From: Thalassoglobus polymorphus
GTDB lineage: Bacteria; Planctomycetota; Planctomycetia; Planctomycetales; Planctomycetaceae
DNA: 64,000 nucleotides
Direction of reading: 5' to 3'
Assembly: GCF_007744255.1 (NCBI RefSeq)
Contig: NZ_CP036267.1
Coordinates: 372,001 to 436,000 of the forward strand
A program made the translations under genes and the position numbers. The notes beneath the pieces were generated by a model, which saw only the letters and a list, made by a program, of their open reading frames with translations, searched no databases and was not told where the DNA came from. Positions 54,007 through 61,893 of this stretch are shown piece by piece; positions within the stretch are counted from its first letter, which is position 1; every line of letters starts with the position of its first letter.

Positions 54007-56777
54007 GCAGTCACCTCATTGTCGGTTGTCTCTCGAACTGGTGCTGGACGGGCACTCGCTGCATAGTCTGCCGACCGGAATAACGACTCAAGCCACGCTA
54101 ACCCCCAGCGACCGAATCGGCGTTGCAATCGGGCAAAACGCCGCGGCACTTCTTTCGCTATCTCGTCGGAGAGTTTTTGCGAATACTTCGGGTCGAAAAC
54201 TTCGTCGATCGGAAAGTGAGGACGCCCGCGCCCATGATGAACCGCGATCAAGTGCAGTACGATGTCGCGTTGCTCTTCATTCATCTCTACAAATTCGGAA
54301 TAGGCAGTCACGAACTCCTGCCGATCCTCTTCACTGGGGTGCAACAGATTAAGCAGCGATCCGAATTCGTGCCGATAACGGGTTGACTCAATCAGCTGAC
54401 CCCAGTTTTTCGCTTTACCAGACTTTTCATAAGGAACAGACGGGCTCGGGTTTCCGATGCTGCGCTGCCAGACTGTTCGTCGCTTTCCGAAATCGTGAAA
54501 ACGAGCAGCGAGAATCAGAGCGTGCCGAATTTCCGGAGCAGTAGAGAGAAGCGAATCGCCAATCTGGGTCGCGTACTCGATGACTTGTTCAGTATGCTGC
54601 GGCCAGGGAATAGGCTCTATCACTGTCGCTTTGGAACCGTCGTCGTCACCACGATTGGGGCTCACGTACCAGTTCCAAAAACACATCTCGTTTTCATCAG
54701 GGGTATCGGAGTGGTCGGCTAACCCCTGATCCGAGAACTCAGAACTCGTTTGAAATGATCGAATCAGCCGCATGCCTGCTGGCTTTTCGCTTCCCATGAT
54801 ACGACGTCGATGATATCCCGCTGTCTGCTCTTCGTTTTGCCATAAGTCCGCAATATCATTAGCTGTCTCGGAACTCGCATCGAACAGCCCATTTTTATCT
54901 AAGCCACCGACTTTAATGGTGAGCTGGCCGTCAGTGATTTTTGGTGGCAAGAGCACCAATCTCGGTGAGAACCGTTTTTTGTCTCCCTCAATGATTTTGA
55001 GTAGGTCGGTGATCTCAGTTTTGTCGTCTTTGTTCGTTATCCAGACTGGTATGGGTGGGAATTCCTTGCCTGCATGGTCCTTTTCTTTGTGGAAATCTTT
55101 CTCGATGCGCTCGTGAATTTTCTTCAGGCGATCAAAGATGCGTTCGCTTCGATCGCTGAGAATTTCGTGTGGTTTAAGTGGATAGTCAGCGAGGAGGTCA
55201 TCTGCTGTGAGTTTATTCTGTTGCAGGATTTCCGGCGTGATTCTCTCAACTTCTTCACGCCAGGCAACTTCGGTTCGTGGAGGTTCCCAATCAGTGATTC
55301 CATGCAAATACTCTTCTACCGGTGGACGCCCCGGCAGGTCTCGAACGGTGGTATTCGCCCAAGCGTCGAAAAGAATGTCCGACGTGTACAGCACCTCCGG
55401 TGGTGGTGAAAAGGCCGAATGCTTTGCAGCTTTGTCCAACGCATCCAATGCCGCAGGGCTGGCACTTCCATTTAGCTCTTTCAGCAGTTGTAGCGTTCGA
55501 TGGCGTGAGAGGTCATACTTGAGTTCTGGTTTGCTTGCAGTTTCCTCTTCAGTGGCAAACTCAGTTGGATGAACCACATGAACTTCAGTTCCATTGCATG
55601 CACCAAAACGGTTCACACGACCGAGTCGCTGTGCCATGCTCTCATAGCTGGTAAGATCACAAATAAGATGATCTGCCGAGATGTTGACACCGACCTCTCC
55701 GGCACTCGTGCAGACAAGATAAACCGTCTCATCCTTGAGTTCTTTAGCCTCTACATCCGGTCGAAAACGTTTGAAAACATCGGTCTCGGTGAGTCGGTTT
55801 CGTTCTAGCCCTCGCATCGTTCCGGTGAGAGTCGCAACGAATCTTTCGGTGTTCTTGAGTTTTAATTTCCGTAGTTCTTTCTCAATGTTTTGAGAAACTT
55901 TCTCGACGGTTTCGACGTTGCGGGCATAAACCAGGACCGCTTTGCCCGTCTTCTGGTAATTCAGGGCCAGCGTAGTGAGAGTGTCGATCAGATCCTTCTT
56001 CTCATTGTCGACAGGATGCAGATGCAACTCCTTCTCAGCTGTGATTCGTTGTTTGACGACCGGGTTTTTATGGTCGTCACTGTCGAGTTCGAAGGCGGCA
56101 GTGTCACTCGCACGAGCCGTTGCAGAGAGTGCCATGACTCGTAATGGCTGCTGGTCAGTTGAATTCACTTGTTCAGCACGAATCTTTTCAAGCAGTTTTT
56201 GAAACGCAGGCTCAAGATGCGCCTCGTCATGCGCTAACAATGAGTTCTGACCGAGAAAGCCAGCTTGCATTGGCTTTGTCTTAAAACTACAGCGATAACC
56301 GCTGAAGAGCAGGCGGCTCCCGATCATGTCGATCGTACCACAGATCACTGCTGGTCGGGCAGGATCTTGCGACCATTCTTGATTGTCGGCGAATTGTCCT
56401 CGCAGTGTGCTGATGGCAAGTGGAACCTGATTGTTGTCTTCGTCAGCAAGCTTCAGTGAACACATTTCATTGAAGATGCCTAAAAGTTGCGGGTGGTTCA
56501 AAAGGTTTTTACGAATCTTTTCCACTTCAACAGTCGTCTGATCGACAACCGTCCGACGATTCACTACGTAAACTAATCGTCGTGGCAAATCAGGATTGTT
56601 TGCGAGGGCAATCAACCAGATGGCAATGACAGATGTCTTACCTAGACCCGTCGGCAACAGGCAGGTTTCAGGGATGTCGTTTTGGAGAAAACGTTCATAC
56701 AAACGTTCCTGCCACGGAAACGGGGGATGGTCAGTCAATGTTGCAAACGTCTCGCGGAAATCGATTGATGATGGCAT
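54003..56777 (-). CDS. cas3: CRISPR-associated helicase/nuclease Cas3, type I-G
   Basis: A 924-aa SF2 helicase-nuclease that unwinds and degrades target DNA once recruited by the effector complex. ATG 56777 is preferred (AAAGGTGA just upstream); an in-frame TTG at 56792 has no such support. Helicase motifs: Walker A LLPTGLGKTSVIAIW near residue 36, DEAH in LLAHDEAHLEPAF, SAT in MALSATARA, and motif VI QRLGRVNRFG. The HD nuclease domain is C-terminal, as usual for I-G: LILAARFHDFGKRRTVWQRS and LIAVHHGRGRPHF. The order cas3-csb3-csb1-csb2-cas4/1-cas2 on one strand defines the subtype. It is complete. Confidence 0.95.
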   Translation of the reverse strand: MPSSIDFRETFATLTDHPPFPWQERLYERFLQNDIPETCLLPTGLGKTSVIAIWLIALANNPDLPRRLVYVVNRRTVVDQTTVEVEKIRKNLLNHPQLLGIFNEMCSLKLADEDNNQVPLAISTLRGQFADNQEWSQDPARPAVICGTIDMIGSRLLFSGYRCSFKTKPMQAGFLGQNSLLAHDEAHLEPAFQKLLEKIRAEQVNSTDQQPLRVMALSATARASDTAAFELDSDDHKNPVVKQRITAEKELHLHPVDNEKKDLIDTLTTLALNYQKTGKAVLVYARNVETVEKVSQNIEKELRKLKLKNTERFVATLTGTMRGLERNRLTETDVFKRFRPDVEAKELKDETVYLVCTSAGEVGVNISADHLICDLTSYESMAQRLGRVNRFGACNGTEVHVVHPTEFATEEETASKPELKYDLSRHRTLQLLKELNGSASPAALDALDKAAKHSAFSPPPEVLYTSDILFDAWANTTVRDLPGRPPVEEYLHGITDWEPPRTEVAWREEVERITPEILQQNKLTADDLLADYPLKPHEILSDRSERIFDRLKKIHERIEKDFHKEKDHAGKEFPPIPVWITNKDDKTEITDLLKIIEGDKKRFSPRLVLLPPKITDGQLTIKVGGLDKNGLFDASSETANDIADLWQNEEQTAGYHRRRIMGSEKPAGMRLIRSFQTSSEFSDQGLADHSDTPDENEMCFWNWYVSPNRGDDDGSKATVIEPIPWPQHTEQVIEYATQIGDSLLSTAPEIRHALILAARFHDFGKRRTVWQRSIGNPSPSVPYEKSGKAKNWGQLIESTRYRHEFGSLLNLLHPSEEDRQEFVTAYSEFVEMNEEQRDIVLHLIAVHHGRGRPHFPIDEVFDPKYSQKLSDEIAKEVPRRFARLQRRFGRWGLAWLESLFRSADYAASARPAPVRETTDNEVTA

Positions 56778-56792
56778 CAATTCACCTTTCAA

Positions 56793-56933
56793 TTATTTCA
56801 ATACGCTGGGCAGTGATTTCTTCTTGCGGAGGGCGACGAGTTTCCAGAGGAGGGTTTGTTCGTCATCGAAGCCGGTTGCGAGTTTCGCAGCAGCGAGGAA
56901 TTCTTCTCGGTAAGGCGGTTCCGGTCGTCGGTT
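56793..56933 (-). pseudogene. gene remnant just upstream of cas3
   Basis: An open frame of 46 codons with no start codon (bounded by TGA at 56934-56936) encodes YREEFLAAAKLATGFDDEQT followed by LLWKLVALRKKKSLPSVLK and a TAA 15 bases before the cas3 ATG. The composition is clearly protein-like and helical, as for the C-terminus of a larger protein, and further plausible fragments in other frames lie upstream. I read it as the decayed 3' end of a gene once preceding cas3. The family is unknown. Confidence 0.45.
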
Positions 56934-56936
56934 TCA

Positions 56937-57425
56937 GGAGTCTTTGCCCGAGGGGGAGTCTGGCTGTTTTTCCAAGCTTAAGGTCGAGGCTCGCGCGCGG
57001 AGTGTCGCATGGGCGAGGCTGCGGGTTGCGTCTGTGGGGGCAAGCTGGTTGCTCAACGGGTAATTCGGCGCTTTGCTGTTGCGCAGTGTTGCTACGGGCG
57101 GTCTTCTGGCTGACGCCGAATCCTTCAGGGAATTCTTTCAAGATCCAAGCTGCACACGTTTTTCTTAAGCTATTTAGCGATAGCCACGGTTGCAGGTGAT
57201 TAGTTGCACTTACCAATTTTGGCCCTCTTTAAATCATTTCAAGCCCATTAGGATAACCGCAGTTCATTTTTCAATCAACCGTCCTTTTCAAGATGCAATT
57301 GATCGATTTTAATGTTAGCGAACCAAGGGGGGCAGGTGGGACACTGCATGTCCGACCTGACGTTAGAATTCTCAAAACTCGATGAGCGAAGCTTGAACCG
57401 ATTCAGCTTCCCCGTATTGGAATCG
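56937..57425. other. gene-free, G+C-rich junction upstream of cas3
   Basis: No intact gene is supported. Bases 56930-57080 are richer in G+C than their surroundings and appear to be decayed coding sequence; a 117-codon minus-strand frame (56863-57216) there has an atypical Pro/Arg/Thr-rich composition and is probably not a gene. Confidence 0.4.
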
Positions 57426-57518
57426 TCACTCTGGTTTCAAAACGCTCGCACAAAAGCCACTCATCTTGTCGATCGTGATCTTCTTCGTGTCAGGCGCGAA
57501 ACCTCCTTCAGTCGCCAT
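57426..57518 (-). CDS. possible short coding fragment
   Basis: ATG 57518 opens 30 codons, MATEGGFAPDTKKITIDKMS GFCASVLKPE being broken here into its two parts. The frame stays open upstream for about 18 further codons (EPYQPLPSYCALKYLVA). Codon use looks coding-like. I do not know the family; it may be the 3' remnant of a lost gene or a small protein. Confidence 0.3.
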   Translation of the reverse strand: MATEGGFAPDTKKITIDKMSGFCASVLKPE

Positions 57519-57562
57519 TGCCACTAAGTATTTCAGGGCACAATAACTGGGCAGAGGCTGGT

Positions 57563-57676
57563 ATGGCTCAAGAATTTACGCCGACTCACGACCGGCTGGG
57601 AATTCTACATACACCTGCACCAAACGTTCTGGCACCCGGGGAGAAGTTCACTATCCGCAAAGAGTTTCAGGGCTGA
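57563..57676 (+). CDS. possible small frame (37 aa)
   Basis: ATG 57563, with GCAGAGG upstream, opens MAQEFTPTHDRLGILHTPAP and ends TGA 57674-57676 after APGEKFTIRKEFQG. No family is recognised. It overlaps the upstream part of the minus-strand fragment at 57426-57572, so at most one of the two is likely to be real. Confidence 0.25.
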   Translation: MAQEFTPTHDRLGILHTPAPNVLAPGEKFTIRKEFQG

Positions 57677-57783
57677 TTCTAAACAATTTTTTTCGTTCTT
57701 GGGAACGTAACTCGCTTGTACCAAATACTGCAGTGTCAATTATGATGGGAGCGAATTCGTTCCCTCATGTTGTGGAAAGACTG

Positions 57784-59229
57784 ATGCTGAATCATTTTAT
57801 CGACTTGAAATTCCTGAAGGCACTTTTCTTTGTCTCTGTTATTGTCAGCAATGCTGCGGCTGCGGAGAAGGGAGTTTTTCGTGCTGGGGCAGCAAAGGTG
57901 GATATCACACCCGCACTCGGTGTTTCACTCGACGGCCCGATCAGCAAGAACGGTGTCGTTTCTGGAGTGAACGATCCATTACATGCGCGGGCACTGGTTC
58001 TCGATGACGGACAGATTCGATTGGCAATTGTTGTCTGTGATACATGCATGATCAGTCGTGATGTCGTCGACGCAGCCAAGCGACAAATCGTGAACAACTC
58101 AGGGATTGCAATCGAACGGATTCTGATTGCGGGCACACACACTCATGCAACTCCTCGATTGACCCATGTTGGCACCGCTCCTCTTGATGACGAATACCAC
58201 TCACTCGTTTCGAATCGGATCGCCGAAGCTGTTCAAACAGCCGAGGGGAATTTAGCACCCGCCAGCATTGGGGGCGGCTCATTTAACCGTCCTGATCTGA
58301 TTGCCTGCCGGCGATTCCTCTGTGAACCAGGGAGCGTTGAACCAAATCCATTTGGAGAAACTGGTGAAAGAATTAAATCTGTTGCAGGAAAAAGTACTGC
58401 GGTCATAGAACCAGCTGGACCTGTTGACCCTCAGTTTTCTGTTCTTTCAGTTCGACATACCGACGGACACCCCTTGGCTATCCTGGGAAACTTCAGTGTC
58501 CACTACTGCGGAGGCTACCGACGTGGCATCGTGAGCGCTGACTATTTTGGTCAGTATGCTCAAGCTCTTGAAACTGAGCTCGACAAGGAGTCTGACCATC
58601 CACCGTTTATCGGAATCATGTCGAATGGCACCAGCGGGAATACCGGAGCCATTCGCTCTGGTGGGAAAAAATACAAGCCTTATGAATGGCTGACTCTGGC
58701 AGGTCGGATGCTGGCGCAAGATACGATTGCCATGCTGAATAAGATCGACCACCGCACTGATGTTGATCTCGAGATGCAGCAGAGAGACCTCAGCTTGAGT
58801 GTTCGTCGCCCCGATCAGGCACGTGTCGACTGGGCCAAAGACCTATTGAGCAATCTCGATCAACCACAACCGCATCGCTGGTCGAAAGTGTATGCGCAGG
58901 AAGCAATCCACCTCAGTAAGTATCCACCGACGATGCCGATGATGCTGCAAGCCATTCGGATCGGAGACATTGGCATTGCCGCGGCTCCTTGTGAGGTATT
59001 TGCAGAGACCGGATTGAAGATCAAAGAACAGAGTCCCCTCAAACAGACTTTTACAATCGAACTGGCCAATGGATATGGTGGTTATTTGCCGCCAGCCGAA
59101 CAGCACGCGCTTGGTGGATACGAAACATGGCCTGCCCGTTCCAGCTTTCTAGAAGTGGAAGCAGAAGCCAAAATCAGACAGGGTCTGCTGGAACTATTGA
59201 CACACGTTGCTCAGGATGCAAAGCCTTAA
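57784..59229 (+). CDS. secreted neutral/alkaline ceramidase N-terminal domain protein
   Basis: A 481-aa exported protein. ATG 57784 (GGAAAG upstream) gives MLNHFIDLKFLKALFFVSVI followed by VSNAAAAEKG, a signal peptide; in-frame GTG 57733 and ATG 57742 are less likely. The neutral/alkaline non-lysosomal ceramidase N-terminal fold is indicated by FRAGAAKVDITPALGVSLDG, the metal-site run LIAGTHTHATPRLTHVG and LGNFSVHYCGG, with ANGYGGYLPPAEQHALGGYE near the end. Planctomycetes have many such proteins, usually of unknown amidase or hydrolase activity; true ceramidase activity is not implied. It lies between the two CRISPR loci but looks like ordinary chromosome. Confidence 0.88.
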   Translation: MLNHFIDLKFLKALFFVSVIVSNAAAAEKGVFRAGAAKVDITPALGVSLDGPISKNGVVSGVNDPLHARALVLDDGQIRLAIVVCDTCMISRDVVDAAKRQIVNNSGIAIERILIAGTHTHATPRLTHVGTAPLDDEYHSLVSNRIAEAVQTAEGNLAPASIGGGSFNRPDLIACRRFLCEPGSVEPNPFGETGERIKSVAGKSTAVIEPAGPVDPQFSVLSVRHTDGHPLAILGNFSVHYCGGYRRGIVSADYFGQYAQALETELDKESDHPPFIGIMSNGTSGNTGAIRSGGKKYKPYEWLTLAGRMLAQDTIAMLNKIDHRTDVDLEMQQRDLSLSVRRPDQARVDWAKDLLSNLDQPQPHRWSKVYAQEAIHLSKYPPTMPMMLQAIRIGDIGIAAAPCEVFAETGLKIKEQSPLKQTFTIELANGYGGYLPPAEQHALGGYETWPARSSFLEVEAEAKIRQGLLELLTHVAQDAKP

Positions 59230-59426
59230 AGACGATTGCACGGCATCGTGATTCGCTTTTCCAGAACCCTGGTTCCGGGAGTCACCCATTCGTTTTCGAA
59301 GACATTCCAAAGCAATGGCGCATGAAAACCTGCGTACGAATTCGAAGAACTATCTCCAGTGATCCAAACAGGAAAGTGTGAAGTTTTCAGTGCCAACAAA
59401 ACCAACGCTCTGAGCGATGTCACCAT
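59226..59426 (-). CDS. possible small hypothetical protein
   Basis: A 66-aa frame whose end overlaps the ceramidase-like gene by four bases. The sequence is protein-like (MVTSLRALVLLALKTSHFPV at the start, then NSYAGFHAPLLWNVFENEWV), with ordinary codon use. The first 14 residues are hydrophobic and could be a signal or anchor. No family and no clear ribosome binding site. It may be a fragment of a larger lost gene. Confidence 0.35.
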   Translation of the reverse strand: MVTSLRALVLLALKTSHFPVWITGDSSSNSYAGFHAPLLWNVFENEWVTPGTRVLEKRITMPCNRL

Positions 59427-59570
59427 GGTTGGTGAACCATTGATGTCGATACGTTGTCAATTTTCGAAATCTAGCTGATGATAAGACCAGTTGAAGAGGG
59501 AAGTCGTGCCGAAGCAGATTCCAGAATGTCCGTCCCCGTATAGGACCGCTATACGAACATGCTCTCTACG

Positions 59571-59753
59571 CTATAACTCAGCTAAGGTGTTTTTTTGAAG
59601 CAATAGCTTTGCGATTTCGCTATCCCACTCGGGTGTTAGTCGAAAGCGTGAGACTCGACGAATTTTTTTGGCTAAGTTAACCAGTTGGCGAGTGTTGGGG
59701 GCGATCCTGTAAAATTGTGCTGTGGTTCGTAGGGAAGCGATGTTTGGGGACAT
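59571..59753 (-). CDS. possible small hypothetical protein
   Basis: A 60-aa basic frame, MSPNIASLRTTAQFYRIAPN and later FRLTPEWDSEIAKLLLQKNT. Composition is plausible for a small helical protein, but there is no recognisable family or ribosome binding site. It lies in the gene-poor stretch before the insertion-sequence remnant. Confidence 0.3.
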   Translation of the reverse strand: MSPNIASLRTTAQFYRIAPNTRQLVNLAKKIRRVSRFRLTPEWDSEIAKLLLQKNTLAEL

Positions 59754-59850
59754 TAGGCGTGTATAGACATTGGTCAGAAAATGTAACGCTTGTCGGAGTG
59801 ATGTTTTTCGGAATAAAAGTGTATCGCCCAGATGATCACTTGTTGTCAGG

Positions 59851-60048
59851 TGTTCAGACGATTAGTCTTTGGGCCAATTGTCTGAACCTCAGACAGGGAT
59901 GGGCGGATATTCACTGATGTGAAAAAGCGGGCGGAGATCCGCCGTCGTGTCCTGAACGGCGAGCTCAGTAAGCGATCTACATGTCGAGAGTACGATGTGC
60001 ACTTGGAAGACGCTGGAAAAAACTGAGGTTCACCGAACTCCGGGGGGC
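59851..60048 (+). mobile_element. IS21-family remnant: left end and broken istA start
   Basis: From GTG 59919 the frame reads KKRAEIRRRVLNGELSKRST then CREYDVH, resembling the N-terminus of IS21-type IstA transposases. After His a one-base shift is needed to continue WKTLEKTEVHRTPG, the expected next segment, so the gene is frameshifted. It stops near 60048; the catalytic domain and istB are absent. Just upstream, at 59851-59901, TCAGAC occurs three times (TGTTCAGACG, TTGTCTGAACC, CCTCAGACAGG), like the multiple terminal repeats of IS21 ends. Identification is by recalled family resemblance. Confidence 0.6.
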
Positions 60049-60108
60049 CGGTTGAGCCAATGGATACAGCGACGAAGCGCTTGACGGATATCTATAAGGG
60101 AAGGCGTG

Positions 60109-61893
60109 ATGACGAAGCGTCATGATGATCGAGCGGGTCAACACATACTCCTGACTGCGTTGGGGGCACAGTCGCGCATGACGCGATATTCGTTGAATGG
60201 TGTATCAGCGGAAGCAGAGCTGACGCCCCTCGCACTGCTGCAATGTCTGCCGGAATTGGATCGACCGAATCGAGTGGTTGCCCTGGTCACTTCTGGCGCG
60301 AAAAGCTCGACCTGGAAGACATTCTCTGAGTCCGTTCAATCACTCGTGGGAATCGAGGCCGAGTTGGTCGAAATCCCTGATGGCCGAAATGCTGAGGAGA
60401 TTCGGCAGATCATCGAACGGGCTGCCAAAGCGTTCGGCGATGACGTTCATCTAACATTGGATGTGACGCAAGGTTTTCGGCATTTCCCGTTCGTTCTTTA
60501 TGCTCTTGCTCTGTATCTAACGTCACTACGCGGGATCACACTTCGTGGAGCCTACTACGGAATGCTCGAAGGGCCAGACGATCCGAAACCGATTGTCGAC
60601 CTGAAACCGCTCCTGGAGCTTCCGGAATGGTTTCACGCCGTGCGAGTGTTTCGCGAAACCGGTTCAGTGAAATCCCTGGCAAAGACAATCCAGCGTACTA
60701 AAGAAGAAAACTCCACGTCAGCTGCTGTGGATACCATCGTCGCATCTATTGAGGAACTGTCCTTCGCCTATGAATCTGCGATTCCGTTGGAGTTAGCAGA
60801 GGCTTCGAGAGCCGTATCCTCAGAACTTTCTGGCGGCTTCCCCGAGTCCGTCTCCTCAACGATCCCTCTATCTGCTCAGTTGTCAGCGTTGTTGAATGAC
60901 ACTTGCCGAACCTTCCGCAATGATCGCTCGTCGTTGCAGACCGAACTAACAGGAAAACAGACTCATTGGAAGTCCATTATTCTGCTTGACCAAGACGAGC
61001 TGAAAAACGAGGCCAAGCTGATTGACTTGTATCTTTCCCGAGACCAGTTGCCATTGGCTCTTGGACTAATGCGGGAATGGGTCGTCTCGTATCTTATCTT
61101 CCGGAGTGGCGCAAGCGAATCGTGGTTAGACAACTCTTGGGGTGGTGCCCGCTCCAGTGCAGAAAGAAGCCTTGGGGCACTTGCGGCAATACAACGAGAC
61201 AGAGAGGGCAGACGTGCCAGTGGGATTACGCTAGATGATAACCAGAAAGCATGGGCAGAGTTTTGGAATCGGCTTACGGAACTCCGGAACGAACTTCACC
61301 ACCATGGAATGAAGAAGCCTGTTGTCGTATCCCGTCCACCAAACATGAAAAAAGTCTTGGCATTCTGGAACAGTCTGAAGGCGTTCGACGCTTCAGCACC
61401 CGACCTACCAGCATTGGGTGGCAGTCATGGTAACCTATTGCTTACAGCTCTTGGGACAACGCCAGGCGTCCTGTTTTCAGCCTTGAAAAACGCTCCTGGT
61501 GTCACTCGTTGTATCGTGATTTGTTCTGAGCAATCGCGATTGACGATTGAGTCAGCAGCAGGTGAAGCAGGCTTTTCTGGGAAAATCAAACCGATTCAGA
61601 TGGCCGACCCACATGGTGGCTATCCCGAAGAAGAGAAGATGTCATTCGAGGCAGAATCGAAACGATGGCTGCTAGAATCAGATAGCGTGCTTGTGAACCT
61701 GACAGGCGGAACGACGCTGATGGGGATGGCGGTCCAAAACCTGGCAGATGCTGCGAGATCTTTGAATCGCGATTGCCGTCGCTTTGTCCTCGTGGACCGC
61801 AGACCTCCGGATCAACAGCGATCACATCCATTTGAAAAAGGAGAGGTTCGATGGCTGGATACCCCTTTGGAGATTACTGATGCAGACGATTAG
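60109..61893 (+). CDS. CARF-HEPN-CARF protein of the type III-B locus (Csx2/TM1812-like)
   Basis: A 594-aa protein, start ATG 60109 with AAGGGAAGG upstream. Residues about 10-190 match the CARF domain of the Csx2/TM1812 group (TIGR02221-like): ILLTALGAQSRMTRYSLNG, then HLTLDVTQGFRHFPFVLYAL. The middle 190-425 is helical and contains RNELHH (R393, H398), the R-x4-6-H catalytic motif of HEPN ribonucleases. From residue 441 a second CARF-like domain begins with a very similar strand, NLLLTALGTTPGVLFSALKN, and carries NLTGGTTLMGM (near 530), the cOA-pocket motif of Can/Csm6-type CARF domains. It likely degrades RNA on cyclic oligoadenylate made by Cmr2. Its stop overlaps cmr1 by 14 bases. Confidence 0.82.
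   Translation: MTKRHDDRAGQHILLTALGAQSRMTRYSLNGVSAEAELTPLALLQCLPELDRPNRVVALVTSGAKSSTWKTFSESVQSLVGIEAELVEIPDGRNAEEIRQIIERAAKAFGDDVHLTLDVTQGFRHFPFVLYALALYLTSLRGITLRGAYYGMLEGPDDPKPIVDLKPLLELPEWFHAVRVFRETGSVKSLAKTIQRTKEENSTSAAVDTIVASIEELSFAYESAIPLELAEASRAVSSELSGGFPESVSSTIPLSAQLSALLNDTCRTFRNDRSSLQTELTGKQTHWKSIILLDQDELKNEAKLIDLYLSRDQLPLALGLMREWVVSYLIFRSGASESWLDNSWGGARSSAERSLGALAAIQRDREGRRASGITLDDNQKAWAEFWNRLTELRNELHHHGMKKPVVVSRPPNMKKVLAFWNSLKAFDASAPDLPALGGSHGNLLLTALGTTPGVLFSALKNAPGVTRCIVICSEQSRLTIESAAGEAGFSGKIKPIQMADPHGGYPEEEKMSFEAESKRWLLESDSVLVNLTGGTTLMGMAVQNLADAARSLNRDCRRFVLVDRRPPDQQRSHPFEKGEVRWLDTPLEITDADD

Larger units (their letters stand above)
59230..60108. other. 880-bp gene-poor junction before the type III-B operon
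   Basis: Apart from two doubtful minus-strand frames (59226-59426, 59571-59753) and the IS21 remnant (59851-60048) nothing is recognisable. The stretch separates the ceramidase-like gene from the III-B operon and must contain the operon's promoter. Confidence 0.5.

Noticed and set aside
56863-57216. 117-aa minus-strand ORF upstream of cas3 as a real gene
   Set aside because: Composition is atypical (Pro/Arg/Thr-rich) and a more protein-like frame overlaps it; judged decayed sequence.
57312-57527. 71-aa plus-strand ORF
   Set aside because: No ribosome binding site or recognisable features; the opposite strand looks more coding-like there.
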